From positions 7,375,012 to 7,439,011 of the forward strand of contig NZ_CM001442.1 in NCBI RefSeq assembly GCF_000244915.1: a DNA stretch of 64,000 nucleotides. Direction: 5' to 3'. The first letter of the stretch is position 1. Each line of letters starts with the position of its first letter. This document shows, in pieces, positions 16,227 through 24,251 of the stretch. Both the position numbers and the translations under genes were made by a program. A model generated the notes under the pieces. That model did not search any database. It was given only the letters and a program-made list of their open reading frames with translations, and was not told where the DNA came from. This stretch comes from Bradyrhizobium sp. WSM471 (GTDB lineage Bacteria; Pseudomonadota; Alphaproteobacteria; Rhizobiales; Xanthobacteraceae).

Positions 16227-16880
16227 TTGAAGCTTTCGAAGGTCGCCGGGAAATCAGTCGACAGGCGCACCAAGCCGTTGCCGGCAGGAGCAAAATCCGC
16301 CGATGGCACCGGCCTGCGCCAGCGTAAATTGCAAGCGACCCGCGAGCGGTTGACCCGCGCGGCGATGGCACTCTTCCTGGAGCGCGGCTTCGAGGCCACG
16401 ACCATCGACGACATCGCGGCCGCGGCGGACGTGTCGCGACGCAGCTTCTTCCATTATTTCGCCTCGAAAGAGGACGTGGTCGCGGCCTGGCAGGAAGGCG
16501 CCGCCGCCGCGCTGGTCGCGGAGGTCGTGGCGCGGCCGGCGGGCGAAACCATGCTGAGCGCGGCGGAGAACGCGATCGCGGCGACGCTCAAGCGGATCGA
16601 TCCGGCGGAGGCCGCGGCCATGTCGCGGCTCAAGCGCGACAATCCCGCGCTTCAGGCGCGCGACCAGCTCAAATACGAGAAGCTCGAGCGAGCGTTGGCC
16701 GAAGGGCTCGCCCAGCGCGCCAGAACCAAATCGGACCGGCTGAAGGCGCGGCTCGTCGCCATGATCGCCACCGGCGCGATGCGCGTCGGCGGCGAGAGCT
16801 GGATCGGCGGAGGGGCGCGGGAGGAGCCGGAAGCTTTCGTCAAGCGCACCTTTGATGCGATCAGGGCGATATTGGCGTGA
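16227..16880 (+). CDS. TetR-family transcriptional regulator
   Basis: This 217-residue protein has a TetR N-terminal helix-turn-helix at about 35-85 (LTRAAMALFLERGFEATTID and VSRRSFFHYFASKED). The C-terminal half is a ligand-binding helical domain rich in Ala and Lys. The best start is the TTG at 16227; the nearby ATG is out of frame and stops at once. It is divergent from the SDR gene and probably represses it. The effector is unknown. Confidence 0.85.
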   Translation: MKLSKVAGKSVDRRTKPLPAGAKSADGTGLRQRKLQATRERLTRAAMALFLERGFEATTIDDIAAAADVSRRSFFHYFASKEDVVAAWQEGAAAALVAEVVARPAGETMLSAAENAIAATLKRIDPAEAAAMSRLKRDNPALQARDQLKYEKLERALAEGLAQRARTKSDRLKARLVAMIATGAMRVGGESWIGGGAREEPEAFVKRTFDAIRAILA

Positions 16881-16886
16881 GGCCGC

Positions 16887-17711
16887 TCACCCTTTGAAAA
16901 ACGCCAGCAGGTCCGCGTTGATGGTTTCGGCGTGCGTCGTCGGCATGCCGTGCGGGAAACCCTTGTAGGTCTTCAGCGTGCCGTTCTTGAGCAGCTTGGC
17001 CGACAGCGGCGCGGAGTCGGCGTAAGGCACGATCTGGTCGTCGTCGCCGTGCATCACCAGCACCGGCACATTGATCTTCTTCAGATCCTCGGTGAAGTCG
17101 GTTTGCGAGAACGCGACGATGCCGTCGTAATGGGCTTTCGCGCCGCCCATCATGCCCTGGCGCCACCAGTTCTGGATCACCGCTTCCGACGGCTTTGCGC
17201 CGGGACGGTTGTAGCCATAGAAGGGGCCGGCCGCGATGTCGCGGTAGAAGCTGGAACGGCCGGCAGCGAGTTGCACCTGGAAATCGTCGAACACGCTCTT
17301 CGGCAGGCCGCCGGGATTGGCCGCGGTCTGCAGCATCAGCGGCGGCACTGCGGAGAGGATCGCGGCCTTCGCCACCCGGCTCTCGCCGTGGCGCGCGATG
17401 TAATGCACCACTTCGCCGCCGCCGGTGGAGTGGCCGACATGGATCGCGTTCTTGAGCTCGAGATGGGCCGTCACGGCCGCGAGATCATCGGCATAATGAT
17501 CCATGTCGTGGCCGTCGGCGACCTGCGACGAACGGCCATGGCCGCGACGGTCATGCGCGATGACGCGATAGCCGCGCGTGACGAAGAACATCATCTGCGC
17601 GTCCCAGTCGTCGGCCGACAGCGGCCAGCCGTGGCTGAACACGATCGGCTGGCCACTTCCCCAATCCTTGTAGAAGATCTCGACGCCGTCCTTGGTGGTG
17701 ATGATAGGCAT
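16887..17711 (-). CDS. Alpha/beta hydrolase, cofactor-free haloperoxidase-like
   Basis: This 274-residue protein has the haloperoxidase/esterase pattern: [29 protein letters not shown], the nucleophile elbow [13 protein letters not shown], the acid in [12 protein letters not shown] and the His in FPHGMPTTH. Family members hydrolyse esters and, with acetate and peroxide, can halogenate. It is 19 bases downstream of a membrane-protein gene on the same strand and convergent with tetR. The in vivo substrate is unknown. Confidence 0.88.
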   Translation of the reverse strand: MPIITTKDGVEIFYKDWGSGQPIVFSHGWPLSADDWDAQMMFFVTRGYRVIAHDRRGHGRSSQVADGHDMDHYADDLAAVTAHLELKNAIHVGHSTGGGEVVHYIARHGESRVAKAAILSAVPPLMLQTAANPGGLPKSVFDDFQVQLAAGRSSFYRDIAAGPFYGYNRPGAKPSEAVIQNWWRQGMMGGAKAHYDGIVAFSQTDFTEDLKKINVPVLVMHGDDDQIVPYADSAPLSAKLLKNGTLKTYKGFPHGMPTTHAETINADLLAFFKG

Positions 17712-17730
17712 TGTCAGGCTCCTTGAATGA

Positions 17731-18240
17731 TCAGGCGAACGCCATCGGCTTGAAGCGGCGCCAGGCGCCGACGGTGAGCACCACGAAGAACACCAGCACG
17801 AGGCCCTGCACCACCGCGAACACGGGGCCTCCGGGCGGATTCGGTGCCACGGCGGGCGCGAGCGCGGCGAGCGCCGGCACCTTCAGGAATGACTGGATCA
17901 CCAGCACGAAGACATTGAAATACAGCGAGATCATCGCGGTCACGATGTAGACCGGGCGCCAGACACCAGCGAGCTTCATGCCGTAGAGCGCGAGGCAGGC
18001 GATCGCGAGCAGGACCAGCGAGATGATGCCGATGATATGCGAGGGCAGCAGCTCCTTGAACGGAAACAGGAAGCCGGTGGCGCTGGTGAGGATCGTGAAC
18101 GCTAAGAAAATCGCGGTGAGGCCCGGCATCGCCTTCGAGCCGAGCAGGCCGAACATCACGACGAGGCCGGCGGCGATGCCGATCAGGCTGATGATGACAT
18201 GAACCAGCGTGAAGGCGGGCAAGCTCAACCCAAGAACCAT
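17731..18240 (-). CDS. Four-helix membrane protein, unknown function
   Basis: The chosen ATG at 18240 ([19 protein letters not shown]) has a good AGGAGAGA site. The 169-residue product has four predicted membrane helices: about 8-30, 38-58, 72-95 and 118-140. It contains [19 protein letters not shown] and a C-terminal hydrophobic tail. It precedes and is probably co-transcribed with the haloperoxidase-like hydrolase. I do not recognise a characterised family. Confidence 0.7.
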   Translation of the reverse strand: MVLGLSLPAFTLVHVIISLIGIAAGLVVMFGLLGSKAMPGLTAIFLAFTILTSATGFLFPFKELLPSHIIGIISLVLLAIACLALYGMKLAGVWRPVYIVTAMISLYFNVFVLVIQSFLKVPALAALAPAVAPNPPGGPVFAVVQGLVLVFFVVLTVGAWRRFKPMAFA

Positions 18241-18413
18241 GACATCTCTCCTACTCTCCGCATTGAGGTCGGGATTGATATTACGGTCCTCATCGGATTG
18301 CCACATGCGCTGGCGTCACACATGCGTGCGCAGCCATGCGTCGTCGTGCGAATCGAAAAACGCATGGCTGAATTATTTGCACCGCTGTCACAAACGACGG
18401 CAGTTTGTGGTGC

Positions 18414-18500
18414 GTAGCCCGGATGGAGCGATAGCGTAATCCGGGATTTTCGCATGCAAATGCAATGGCCCCGGATTACGCTGCGCTCCATCCGGGCTAC
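18414..18500. repeat. Intergenic palindromic repeat, GTAGCCCGG type, copy 1
   Basis: The arms GTAGCCCGGATGGAGCG and CGCTCCATCCGGGCTAC pair across a short middle. A second copy lies at 24813-24898. This type is common between genes in Bradyrhizobium and Rhodopseudomonas. It can fold into a long hairpin and may end transcripts from both sides. Confidence 0.8.
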
Positions 18501-18532
18501 GAGTTCTCAACTATTGACGAAGTCGAAGCGTC

Positions 18533-18841
18533 TCACACTTCCTTGGTGTCGAAGATCAACAGGTCGGCGCCGCCACTGGCAAATTTCGGCACGTCAGCGC
18601 CGGTCGCCTTACCTTCCGGGCTAGCGAATGCCGCCTGGATGTCGGCCGTGCTGTCGAAGGTGAGAATGGCAACGAGATGGATTCCGGAAGGTCCAGCGGG
18701 GGAGCCGACCGGGCCCTTGCTGATGGCGTACTTCTTCAGGCCTGGAAGTTTCTTCGCGAGCGGAATGTGGGTCTCGGCATAATATTTGTCGAAGGCCGCA
18801 GCATCCGTGGGCGTTTTATACAGCACGACGATTTCAGCCAT
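18533..18841 (-). CDS. EthD-family protein
   Basis: This 102-residue protein has the dimeric ferredoxin-like fold of the EthD family. It begins MAEIVVLYKTPTDAAAFDKYY and has TEHIPLAKKLPGLKKY-like sequence (here AETHIPLAKKLPGLKKY) and LTFDSTADIQAAFASPEG. EthD was first found with cytochrome P450 ether degradation, but most members are of unknown role. The gene stands alone between repeat elements. Confidence 0.85.
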   Translation of the reverse strand: MAEIVVLYKTPTDAAAFDKYYAETHIPLAKKLPGLKKYAISKGPVGSPAGPSGIHLVAILTFDSTADIQAAFASPEGKATGADVPKFASGGADLLIFDTKEV

Positions 18842-18872
18842 TTAGTCCTCCCGTTAAGCGTTTTCTTTGTCG

Positions 18873-18985
18873 ATCCTCATGGTGAGGAGGCGCGCGAGCG
18901 CCGTCTCGAACCATGAAGGCCCGGCTTTTGCAGCTGGGCCTTCATCCTTCGAGACGCGGCCTTCGGCCGCTCCTCAGGATGAGGG
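18873..18985. repeat. Intergenic repeat, CTTCGAGACGC/CCTCAGGATGAGG type, copy 1
   Basis: Sequence blocks such as CCTTCGAGACGCGGCC and CTCCTCAGGATGAGG recur at 35954-36090 and 59845-59974 in the same relative order or inverted. The element folds into imperfect hairpins and contains no plausible gene. Confidence 0.7.
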
Positions 18986-19056
18986 GAGATAGTCACGCAT
19001 CACCCGGCGAGATGGCAAGTCACATTCGCCTTGCCATTTGCTTGTGGTCTACTTGA

Positions 19057-20775
19057 CTAAAGCGCCGGTTTTGCGGCGTCGCCGAGATAGCCGTGCAGGG
19101 AGGCCACGACCTGCGCGCCTTCGCCGATGGCGCCGCCGACCCGCTTGACCGAGCCGGAGCGGACGTCGCCGACGGCATAGACGCCGGGCACGGAGGTCTC
19201 CAGCGGCGCGACCAGCCGGCCCTGGTTCTGCTCGGACTGCGCGCCTGTCACGACGAAGCCGCCGCGATCGAGCGTCACGCCGCAGCCGTCGAGCCAATTG
19301 GTGGCGGGATCGGCGCCGACGAACAGGAAGAGATTGCGGATGTCGGCGAAATCCTCGTCGCTCGAGAGCCGGCTCTTCCAGCGGATGCGCCGCAGCAGCG
19401 AGGCCTCGTCGCCTTCGAGCGCCGTGATCTCGGTGTTGAACATCAGTTCGATGTTCGGCGTGGCTTCGACGCGCTCGATGAGATAACGCGACATGCTGGC
19501 GCCGAGGCCGCCGCCGCGGATGATCATCAGCACTTTTTTGGCGTGTCCGGAGAGGAAAACAGCGGCCTGCCCCGCCGAGTTGCCGGCCCCGACCAGCGCG
19601 ACCTCCTCGCCGGCGCACAGCTTCGCCTCGACCGGCGAGGCCCAATACCAGACCCCGCGGCCCTCGAACTTGTCGAGGTTCTCGATCTCGGGCCGGCGAT
19701 AGCGCGCGCCGCTGGCGACCACGACCGCGCGCGAATGCAGGGGATCGCAGCCGTCGAGCGCCACCGAAAACGCGCCGTCCTTACGCGTGCAGTCGAGCGA
19801 CTTCACCGTCACCGGGATCATGATTTCCGCGCCGAATTTTTGCGCCTGGTTGAAGGCGCGCGCGGTCAGGGCCTGGCCGGAAATTCCGGTCGGAAAGCCG
19901 AGGTAGTTTTCGATGCGCGCGCTGGCGCCGGCCTGGCCGCCGAAGGCGCGGGTGTCGAGCACGGCGACCGAGAGGCCTTCGGACGCGGCATACACGGCGG
20001 TGGCGAGCCCGGCCGGTCCGGAGCCGACGATCGCGACGTCGTAGATGCGGTCGTTGCGGGGGCCACCGATCATGCCGATCGCGCGCGCAAGCTCGGTTTC
20101 GCCGGGATTGCGCAGCACCGCGCCATCGGGTGTGACGACCAGCGGCCAGTCTTCCGGCTTGGGCGAATAACGCGCGATGACGTCGGCGGCGTCGCGATCC
20201 CGCGCGGGATCGAGCAGATGATGCGGCTGGCCGTTGCGGGTGAGGAAACCCTGCAACCGCACCACGCCTGCCGAATGCGACGGGCCGATCAGCACGACGC
20301 CGCCGACGCCGCCCTGGAGCAGATTGACCCGACGCAGGATCAGCGCGCGCATGATGCGCTCGCCGAGCTCGGCCTCGGCAACCAGCAGCGCGCGCAGCCG
20401 CTCCGGCGGCAACAGCAGCGTCTCGACGTCGCCTTCGGCGCGGCCGTCGACCAGCGCCGGCCGTCCCGAGAGCTGGCTCAGCTCGGCTAGAAATTGCCCC
20501 GGCCCCTGGTCGATCAACGGGGTGACATGGCCAAGGCCGTCGCGCTGGGTGATGGCGACATGGCCCTTCAGCACGACGAACATGCCCGGCCCGGACTTCC
20601 CGGTTTCGAACAGGAATTCCCCATCGGCATAGTTGCGGACCTCGCCGAAATGTCTGACACGCTCGATCTCGGCTGATGTCAGCGTCGGAAAGGTCTGTTC
20701 AGGGCGAGTGAACCGCGACATCTGCGCGTCACTCTCGGGTCGTTGCGATTCGTCCTGCCCCATTGCCACGTCCAT
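19057..20775 (-). CDS. Cyclic-nucleotide-binding / thioredoxin-reductase-like fusion flavoprotein
   Basis: This 572-residue protein has three parts. Residues about 30-150 form a cNMP domain (YADGEFLFETGKSGPGMFVV). Residues about 155-235 form a thioredoxin/glutaredoxin-like segment without a CxxC. Residues 245-572 form a TrxR-type FAD/NAD(P)H reductase (AIVGSGPAGLATAVYAASEG and VALVGAGNSAGQAAVFLSGH). Where thioredoxin reductases carry the CATC redox pair, this protein has WYWASPVE, so it cannot reduce thioredoxin in the usual way. ATG 20775 follows GGAG. It may couple a cyclic nucleotide or other ligand to flavin redox chemistry; the partner is unknown. Confidence 0.88.
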   Translation of the reverse strand: MDVAMGQDESQRPESDAQMSRFTRPEQTFPTLTSAEIERVRHFGEVRNYADGEFLFETGKSGPGMFVVLKGHVAITQRDGLGHVTPLIDQGPGQFLAELSQLSGRPALVDGRAEGDVETLLLPPERLRALLVAEAELGERIMRALILRRVNLLQGGVGGVVLIGPSHSAGVVRLQGFLTRNGQPHHLLDPARDRDAADVIARYSPKPEDWPLVVTPDGAVLRNPGETELARAIGMIGGPRNDRIYDVAIVGSGPAGLATAVYAASEGLSVAVLDTRAFGGQAGASARIENYLGFPTGISGQALTARAFNQAQKFGAEIMIPVTVKSLDCTRKDGAFSVALDGCDPLHSRAVVVASGARYRRPEIENLDKFEGRGVWYWASPVEAKLCAGEEVALVGAGNSAGQAAVFLSGHAKKVLMIIRGGGLGASMSRYLIERVEATPNIELMFNTEITALEGDEASLLRRIRWKSRLSSDEDFADIRNLFLFVGADPATNWLDGCGVTLDRGGFVVTGAQSEQNQGRLVAPLETSVPGVYAVGDVRSGSVKRVGGAIGEGAQVVASLHGYLGDAAKPAL

Positions 20776-20790
20776 GCACTCCAAAAAATC

Positions 20791-20997
20791 CTAGTCGCCG
20801 GCTTTGCCGGCGGTCCCCTCATTTAGGGAATCATCTTCGTTCTGCGAGGGGCCGCCACTTGCGGCCCGTTCGCGCGCCTGCATCTTTCGCCGCTTCAGGT
20901 TTTCGCGCAGCGCCGATTTGAGCCGGTCGTCGCGGGTCGCCTGCCGCGAGTCCTGTCGCGAATCCTGCCGCTCGCTCTTGTCGTTCTCGTCTGCCAT
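20791..20997 (-). CDS. Small, highly charged conserved hypothetical protein
   Basis: The 68-residue product starts at the ATG on 20997 (a GTG at 21000 is alternative). It contains SRQDSRQATRDDRLKSALRE, LKRRKMQARERAASGG and an acidic tail. It is probably disordered or helical and has no motif I can link to a function. Such short Arg/Asp-rich proteins are conserved in Bradyrhizobium. The gene ends 15 bases before the flavoprotein start, so they may be one operon. Confidence 0.6.
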   Translation of the reverse strand: MADENDKSERQDSRQDSRQATRDDRLKSALRENLKRRKMQARERAASGGPSQNEDDSLNEGTAGKAGD

Positions 20998-21314
20998 CAC
21001 CGGTCCATTACAGCGATCGGCGATAACATGCCCGAGGAATAAGGCAGCTCAAGAGGCCCCGCGCGATCCGATCGTGCGAAAATCGAAATGGATCGAATCC
21101 GGCGCGTCGGGCAACTGGCCAGTTGGGTGGGGATATCGGAACCGAATCCGCGGAAAGTCGGCCGTTTCGAGCCAAAACAGGCATTTTGGCCCCGATATCG
21201 ACCCGATTTTATCGCTTTGGCGGAGCTAGCAAGCTTGCACAGGAGGGGGGCTTGTGGCAGATATCGGCCCGCTTGGTAGGCCCCTCGTGGCGGCCGATTC
21301 TTACCCCAGCACAT
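20998..21314. other. Intergenic region upstream of tRNA-Thr
   Basis: No gene is supported in these 317 bases. They contain imperfect repeats of GATATCGG-like sequence (around 21131, 21192 and 21260). A possible promoter for the tRNA sits at 21235-21263. Confidence 0.5.
21235..21263 (+). promoter_or_regulatory. Possible sigma-70 promoter of tRNA-Thr
   Basis: TTGCAC and CAGATA are separated by 17 bases and lie about 52 bases before the tRNA. The match to consensus is only moderate. Confidence 0.3.
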
Positions 21315-21389
21315 GCTGCCGTAGCTCAGTGGTAGAGCACTCCATTGGTAATGGAGAGGTCGACAGTTCAATCCTGTCTGGCAGCACCA
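21315..21389 (+). tRNA. tRNA-Thr (anticodon GGT)
   Basis: The sequence begins GCTGCCGTAGCTCAGTGG, has the anticodon stem-loop CTCCATTGGTAATGGAG with anticodon GGT, a T-arm that starts GACAGTTCAATCCTGTC, and ends GGCAGCACCA. The 75 bases include an encoded CCA and the arms pair well. Confidence 0.96.
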
Positions 21390-21464
21390 TTCCCTCGCTC
21401 AAATCGCACATGAAGCAGCCTTCTCGCGGCATGAGCTGCCCGAGGTTTGCTTCTACCTTGACCC

Positions 21465-21980
21465 TCTTCCGTGAAGAGGGCGCAGGGAAGACCGGGTGCC
21501 GGCTGGCACCCGCGGTCCGCTGCGCAAAGATGTAGCGCAAAGAGACCGCACAGCAGCATACAGGTGACGCCGAACACTCGGCCTTCCCTGCGCAGTGGGT
21601 TGACGGCTTATGCCGCGCTCTCCCCGGCGACGAGTTCCTTTTTGTCACCGTCGCCTTGCAAATTGACGATGCATTGAGACTCGGTAGAGCCCCGATCCAT
21701 CTCCGCAAGGCTTGACCGTAGCAACGACGGCCAGGACCACACGATTTTGCCGTACGCAGCGATCCGGCTTCGCCAAGAGGCTTCGCCGGACACGTCCTGC
21801 TTCGCCCAAAAGGGCTTCGCAGGGCGTTGGCGCCGGTCGTCCGCACGCTAGACAAGACCTCACGAGGTTCATCTCGCCCTGGCCCCGTCTTCGTGCCCGA
21901 CGCTGCCGCGTCCACCACACCCCGATCCACGTTCGTTACGACGGACGATCGCCCCTCTCCCTGGACCGGGATGGCGGATT
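21465..21980. repeat. Dispersed intergenic repeat of the Bradyrhizobium type, no real gene
   Basis: Frames in this stretch translate to sequences such as REEGAGKTGCRLAPAVRCAK. I know these as frequently mis-annotated translations of a repeat that occurs many times in Bradyrhizobium and Rhodopseudomonas genomes. It contains repeated GGCTTCGCC blocks (21767-21830). I see no ribosome-binding site or conserved protein. It lies directly behind tRNA-Thr. Confidence 0.6.
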
Positions 21981-22190
21981 GATACTGCGATTCCGAATTT
22001 CGGTAAAGTGGAATATTTTTTGGGCGGGGGATTGACGGGGTTTTGGAGAGGCGGGGTGTTTTGCCCGATGGGTCAGATTGGCGCACATCGTGGGCCTAAA
22101 CACGTATATCGCCCACATCTGGAAGGGGACACAAACCGACATCCAGCGGACTTCCGCTATGGGCCACAAGCGGACCTCGCGTTACGACAA
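21981..22190. other. AT-richer intergenic stretch
   Basis: No gene is supported. The base composition is less GC-rich than the surroundings. The end carries a 29-base sequence (22153-22181) that recurs on the other side of the next gene at 23041-23069. Confidence 0.5.
22153..22181 (+). repeat. 29-bp direct repeat flanking the secreted-protein gene, copy 1
   Basis: The sequence TCCGCTATGGGCCACAAGCG continues with GACCTCGCG. It agrees with the copy at 23041-23069 at 24 of 29 positions in the same orientation. Both contain the inverted pair TCCGC/GCGGA. Confidence 0.65.
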
Positions 22191-22937
22191 CTAAGGATGG
22201 GATAGATCAACCGACCTGTTCACGAGTAGACGCTCAAGCACGGTCTTCCCGCTGGCGATCTGCCGGTCGAACTCCTTCACGGAGTAGTCCTCGCCCTTCG
22301 GCTTGTTCGACGAGTAGAATGTAATTCTCTGTGTAAGCCCGTCGTGGCAGGCCCAAAGAGAACAGCCGCCTGCGAAGTCGCAATGCACCGGATAATATCG
22401 GGTTTGCTCCCGACCACCTGCGTCCAGAAACTTGATGAACATGCTGCCGTAAGGGGACCTCGCTTGGTCTTGTCTGGTCCATCCGTATTCGTCGGCAGGT
22501 AGGCCGATAGCCACCTTTCGATAGCGAGCCCAATCGGCCTGCCATGCCTCGCAGTTCGTATCCACGCCGGCAAGGATGCTGGCCCGGTTCACTCCCTTTA
22601 CTACGGAAACGCCTATGATTTCACGCGGGTGGTTGGTTGATGACCCTACACTTACAGAGACCCATTCTGCGGAGCGCAATCGGGCCGCCAATCGTTCAGG
22701 ATCACGTAGAAGGTCGTTGAGGTAGAAGTGAAATGGGCTTTTGCCTGGCGGGCTTGCTACATAGAAGCCAGTCTGTTGATCCTTTGGGTCCTCATCCGGC
22801 AGCGCAACGGTCACGCCATTCAAGTCAACAAGATATCTCCCGTCCGAGGCTCGCTTTATCGCTTCTTCGCACCGCGCGATCGAAATTGAACTAGCGACAA
22901 GGAAAGCTAGGACCGCCGTCTTCCAGATAGGGCTCAT
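22191..22937 (-). CDS. Secreted hypothetical protein, 248 residues
   Basis: Started at 22937, the product begins MSPIWKTAVLAFLVASSISIA, a good signal peptide with cleavage near ARC-EEA; the Cys could make it a lipoprotein, but the lipobox is weak. The mature part is mixed alpha/beta with two Cys-bearing segments (HCDFAGGCSLWACHDG). I do not recognise a domain. It has lower GC than its neighbours and is bracketed by two 29-bp direct repeats, which suggests acquisition as a cassette. Confidence 0.7.
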   Translation of the reverse strand: MSPIWKTAVLAFLVASSISIARCEEAIKRASDGRYLVDLNGVTVALPDEDPKDQQTGFYVASPPGKSPFHFYLNDLLRDPERLAARLRSAEWVSVSVGSSTNHPREIIGVSVVKGVNRASILAGVDTNCEAWQADWARYRKVAIGLPADEYGWTRQDQARSPYGSMFIKFLDAGGREQTRYYPVHCDFAGGCSLWACHDGLTQRITFYSSNKPKGEDYSVKEFDRQIASGKTVLERLLVNRSVDLSHP

Positions 22938-23040
22938 GCGGCTGCTCCGGCGCTGGCCATTTGCGCCCTTGGTTACGAGGCTCTTAAGTGGAACGTCAAC
23001 CGCGGCAACGACCAATACTCAATTTTCCATGAACGCGAGG

Positions 23041-23069
23041 TCCGCTTTGGGTCACTTGCGGACATCGCG
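23041..23069 (+). repeat. 29-bp direct repeat flanking the secreted-protein gene, copy 2
   Basis: TCCGCTTTGGGTCACTTGCG followed by GACATCGCG differs from copy 1 at five positions. Confidence 0.65.
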
Positions 23070-23114
23070 CGAGCGAGAGCTACGGTCAGATTTAGCCAAG
23101 AAATGCATAGCATT

Positions 23115-23164
23115 GCTCGGTGACGAAACATGATGGGTTGCGCTTCGCTCTAGCCATCCTACGC
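23115..23164. repeat. Partial copy of the GTAGGATG repeat
   Basis: This half-element (GGTGACGAAACATGATGGG ... CATCCTACGC) matches the right half of the repeats at 23545-23634 and 24150-24239. Confidence 0.6.
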
Positions 23165-23175
23165 GCTGACTAGAT

Positions 23176-23505
23176 CTACCGCCGACCACGGCGCCATGAG
23201 GCCGCGATCAGCCAAAACACGAACCTGACAAACAGGATCGCGGCCGTGATCTGGATCCAAAGGAAACCACCGAGTTCACGTAAAACAATCTCGGCCTGAG
23301 CGCCCCAATAACCAGGAAGCGCATCGCCGACAGCTTCAATACCGTGCGTGCCGGTTCGCAGGGCCCATCGGACCCACTCAGGCTTGTAAAAGAGCGTAGC
23401 GCCGAGCAAAATCCAAGTCAGCAAAGCAGTGCTAACTCTGAAGGAGTGCACCTTGGCGTGGTGCTTGAACGCCGCGAGTCTTCCATTTTCTCCGGCTTGA
23501 GCCAT
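23176..23505 (-). CDS. Small membrane protein, 109 residues
   Basis: The product has a cytoplasmic N-terminus, one helix at about 24-42 (STALLTWILLGATLFYK) and a second at about 82-102 (FLWIQITAAILFVRFVFWL), and ends with Arg-rich WRRGRR. No family is recognised. It lies in the repeat-rich, lower-GC stretch and may be lineage-specific. Confidence 0.6.
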   Translation of the reverse strand: MAQAGENGRLAAFKHHAKVHSFRVSTALLTWILLGATLFYKPEWVRWALRTGTHGIEAVGDALPGYWGAQAEIVLRELGGFLWIQITAAILFVRFVFWLIAASWRRGRR

Positions 23506-23544
23506 GTTATTTTCCTATTCGAAGCCTACGGTGCCGGAAAGTTC

Positions 23545-23634
23545 GTAGGATGAGTAAAGCGAAGCAAAAACCATGGAAGACTTGCTCGATGACGAATGGT
23601 GATGGGTTTCGCAAGTGCTTTACCCATCCTACGC
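23545..23634. repeat. Intergenic palindromic repeat, GTAGGATG type, copy A
   Basis: GTAGGATGAGTAAAGCGAAG at the left pairs with CTTTACCCATCCTAC at the right. The copy at 24150-24239 is the closest relative. Together the two bracket the VOC gene. Confidence 0.75.
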
Positions 23635-23663
23635 AAGCTTAAGACTAAAAAAAGGGGAGAGGC

Positions 23664-24068
23664 ATGCTTGGGAACGCGAAGGTGGCAACCCGGCTTCCAG
23701 CCAAAGACCTGGATCGGGCGCGAGCGTTCTATTCGGAAAAGCTCGGGCTCGAGCCGGTCGAACAGCGCGAGGGTGGACTCCGCTACGTCTGTGCGACTGG
23801 CGAGTTTGCGATATTCATCTCGGCCGGACGGCCATTCGGCACGCACACACAGATGGGCTGGGAAGTCGAGGATATCGAGGCAACGGTGCGCGAGCTTCGC
23901 GTGCGGGGAGTCGAGTTCGAGGAATATGACCTACCCGGCTTGAAGACCGTTGATGGAATTGCCGCGATTACCGGGAATTACCCCAGCAAGGGTATCGGTG
24001 AGCGGGGCGCGTGGTTCCGCGACAGCGAAGGTAACTTGCTGGGAATCGGGCAGCCGATTCGATCTTGA
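23664..24068 (+). CDS. VOC/glyoxalase superfamily protein
   Basis: This 134-residue protein has the paired beta-alpha-beta fold of the VOC family. LPAKDLDRARAFYSEKLGLE opens the first half, and WFRDSEGNLLGIGQP closes the second with the metal-binding Glu replaced in part (ESEG-type end is DSEGNLLGI). It could be a lyase, a resistance-type sequestering protein or a dioxygenase-like enzyme. The gene is alone between two copies of the same repeat. Confidence 0.88.
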   Translation: MLGNAKVATRLPAKDLDRARAFYSEKLGLEPVEQREGGLRYVCATGEFAIFISAGRPFGTHTQMGWEVEDIEATVRELRVRGVEFEEYDLPGLKTVDGIAAITGNYPSKGIGERGAWFRDSEGNLLGIGQPIRS

Positions 24069-24149
24069 CGAGCAGCTGGGTCGCTCGTGTCGTCGATGCG
24101 GATGGCCACCGCCAATGGCCGTCACGCTCGGCCACAGTCATTGTAGCAC

Positions 24150-24239
24150 GTAGGATGGGTAGAGCGAAGCGATACCCATCGAGGCCTCGTGCGGTGACGA
24201 AAGGTGATGGGTTTCGCAAGGGCTCTACCCATCCTACGC
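24150..24239. repeat. Intergenic palindromic repeat, GTAGGATG type, copy B
   Basis: The arms GTAGGATGGGTAGAGCGAAG and GGCTCTACCCATCCTAC pair. It is close to copy A and lies directly behind the VOC gene. Confidence 0.75.
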
Positions 24240-24251
24240 ATTATCACTTGA

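Noticed and set aside
21301-22086. Minus-strand open frame of 261 codons overlapping tRNA-Thr
   Set aside because: It runs through the tRNA on the opposite strand, has no ribosome-binding site, and its translation is that of a known dispersed repeat.
21315-24250. Prophage or integrative element attached to tRNA-Thr
   Set aside because: No integrase and no second copy of the tRNA 3' end was noticed.
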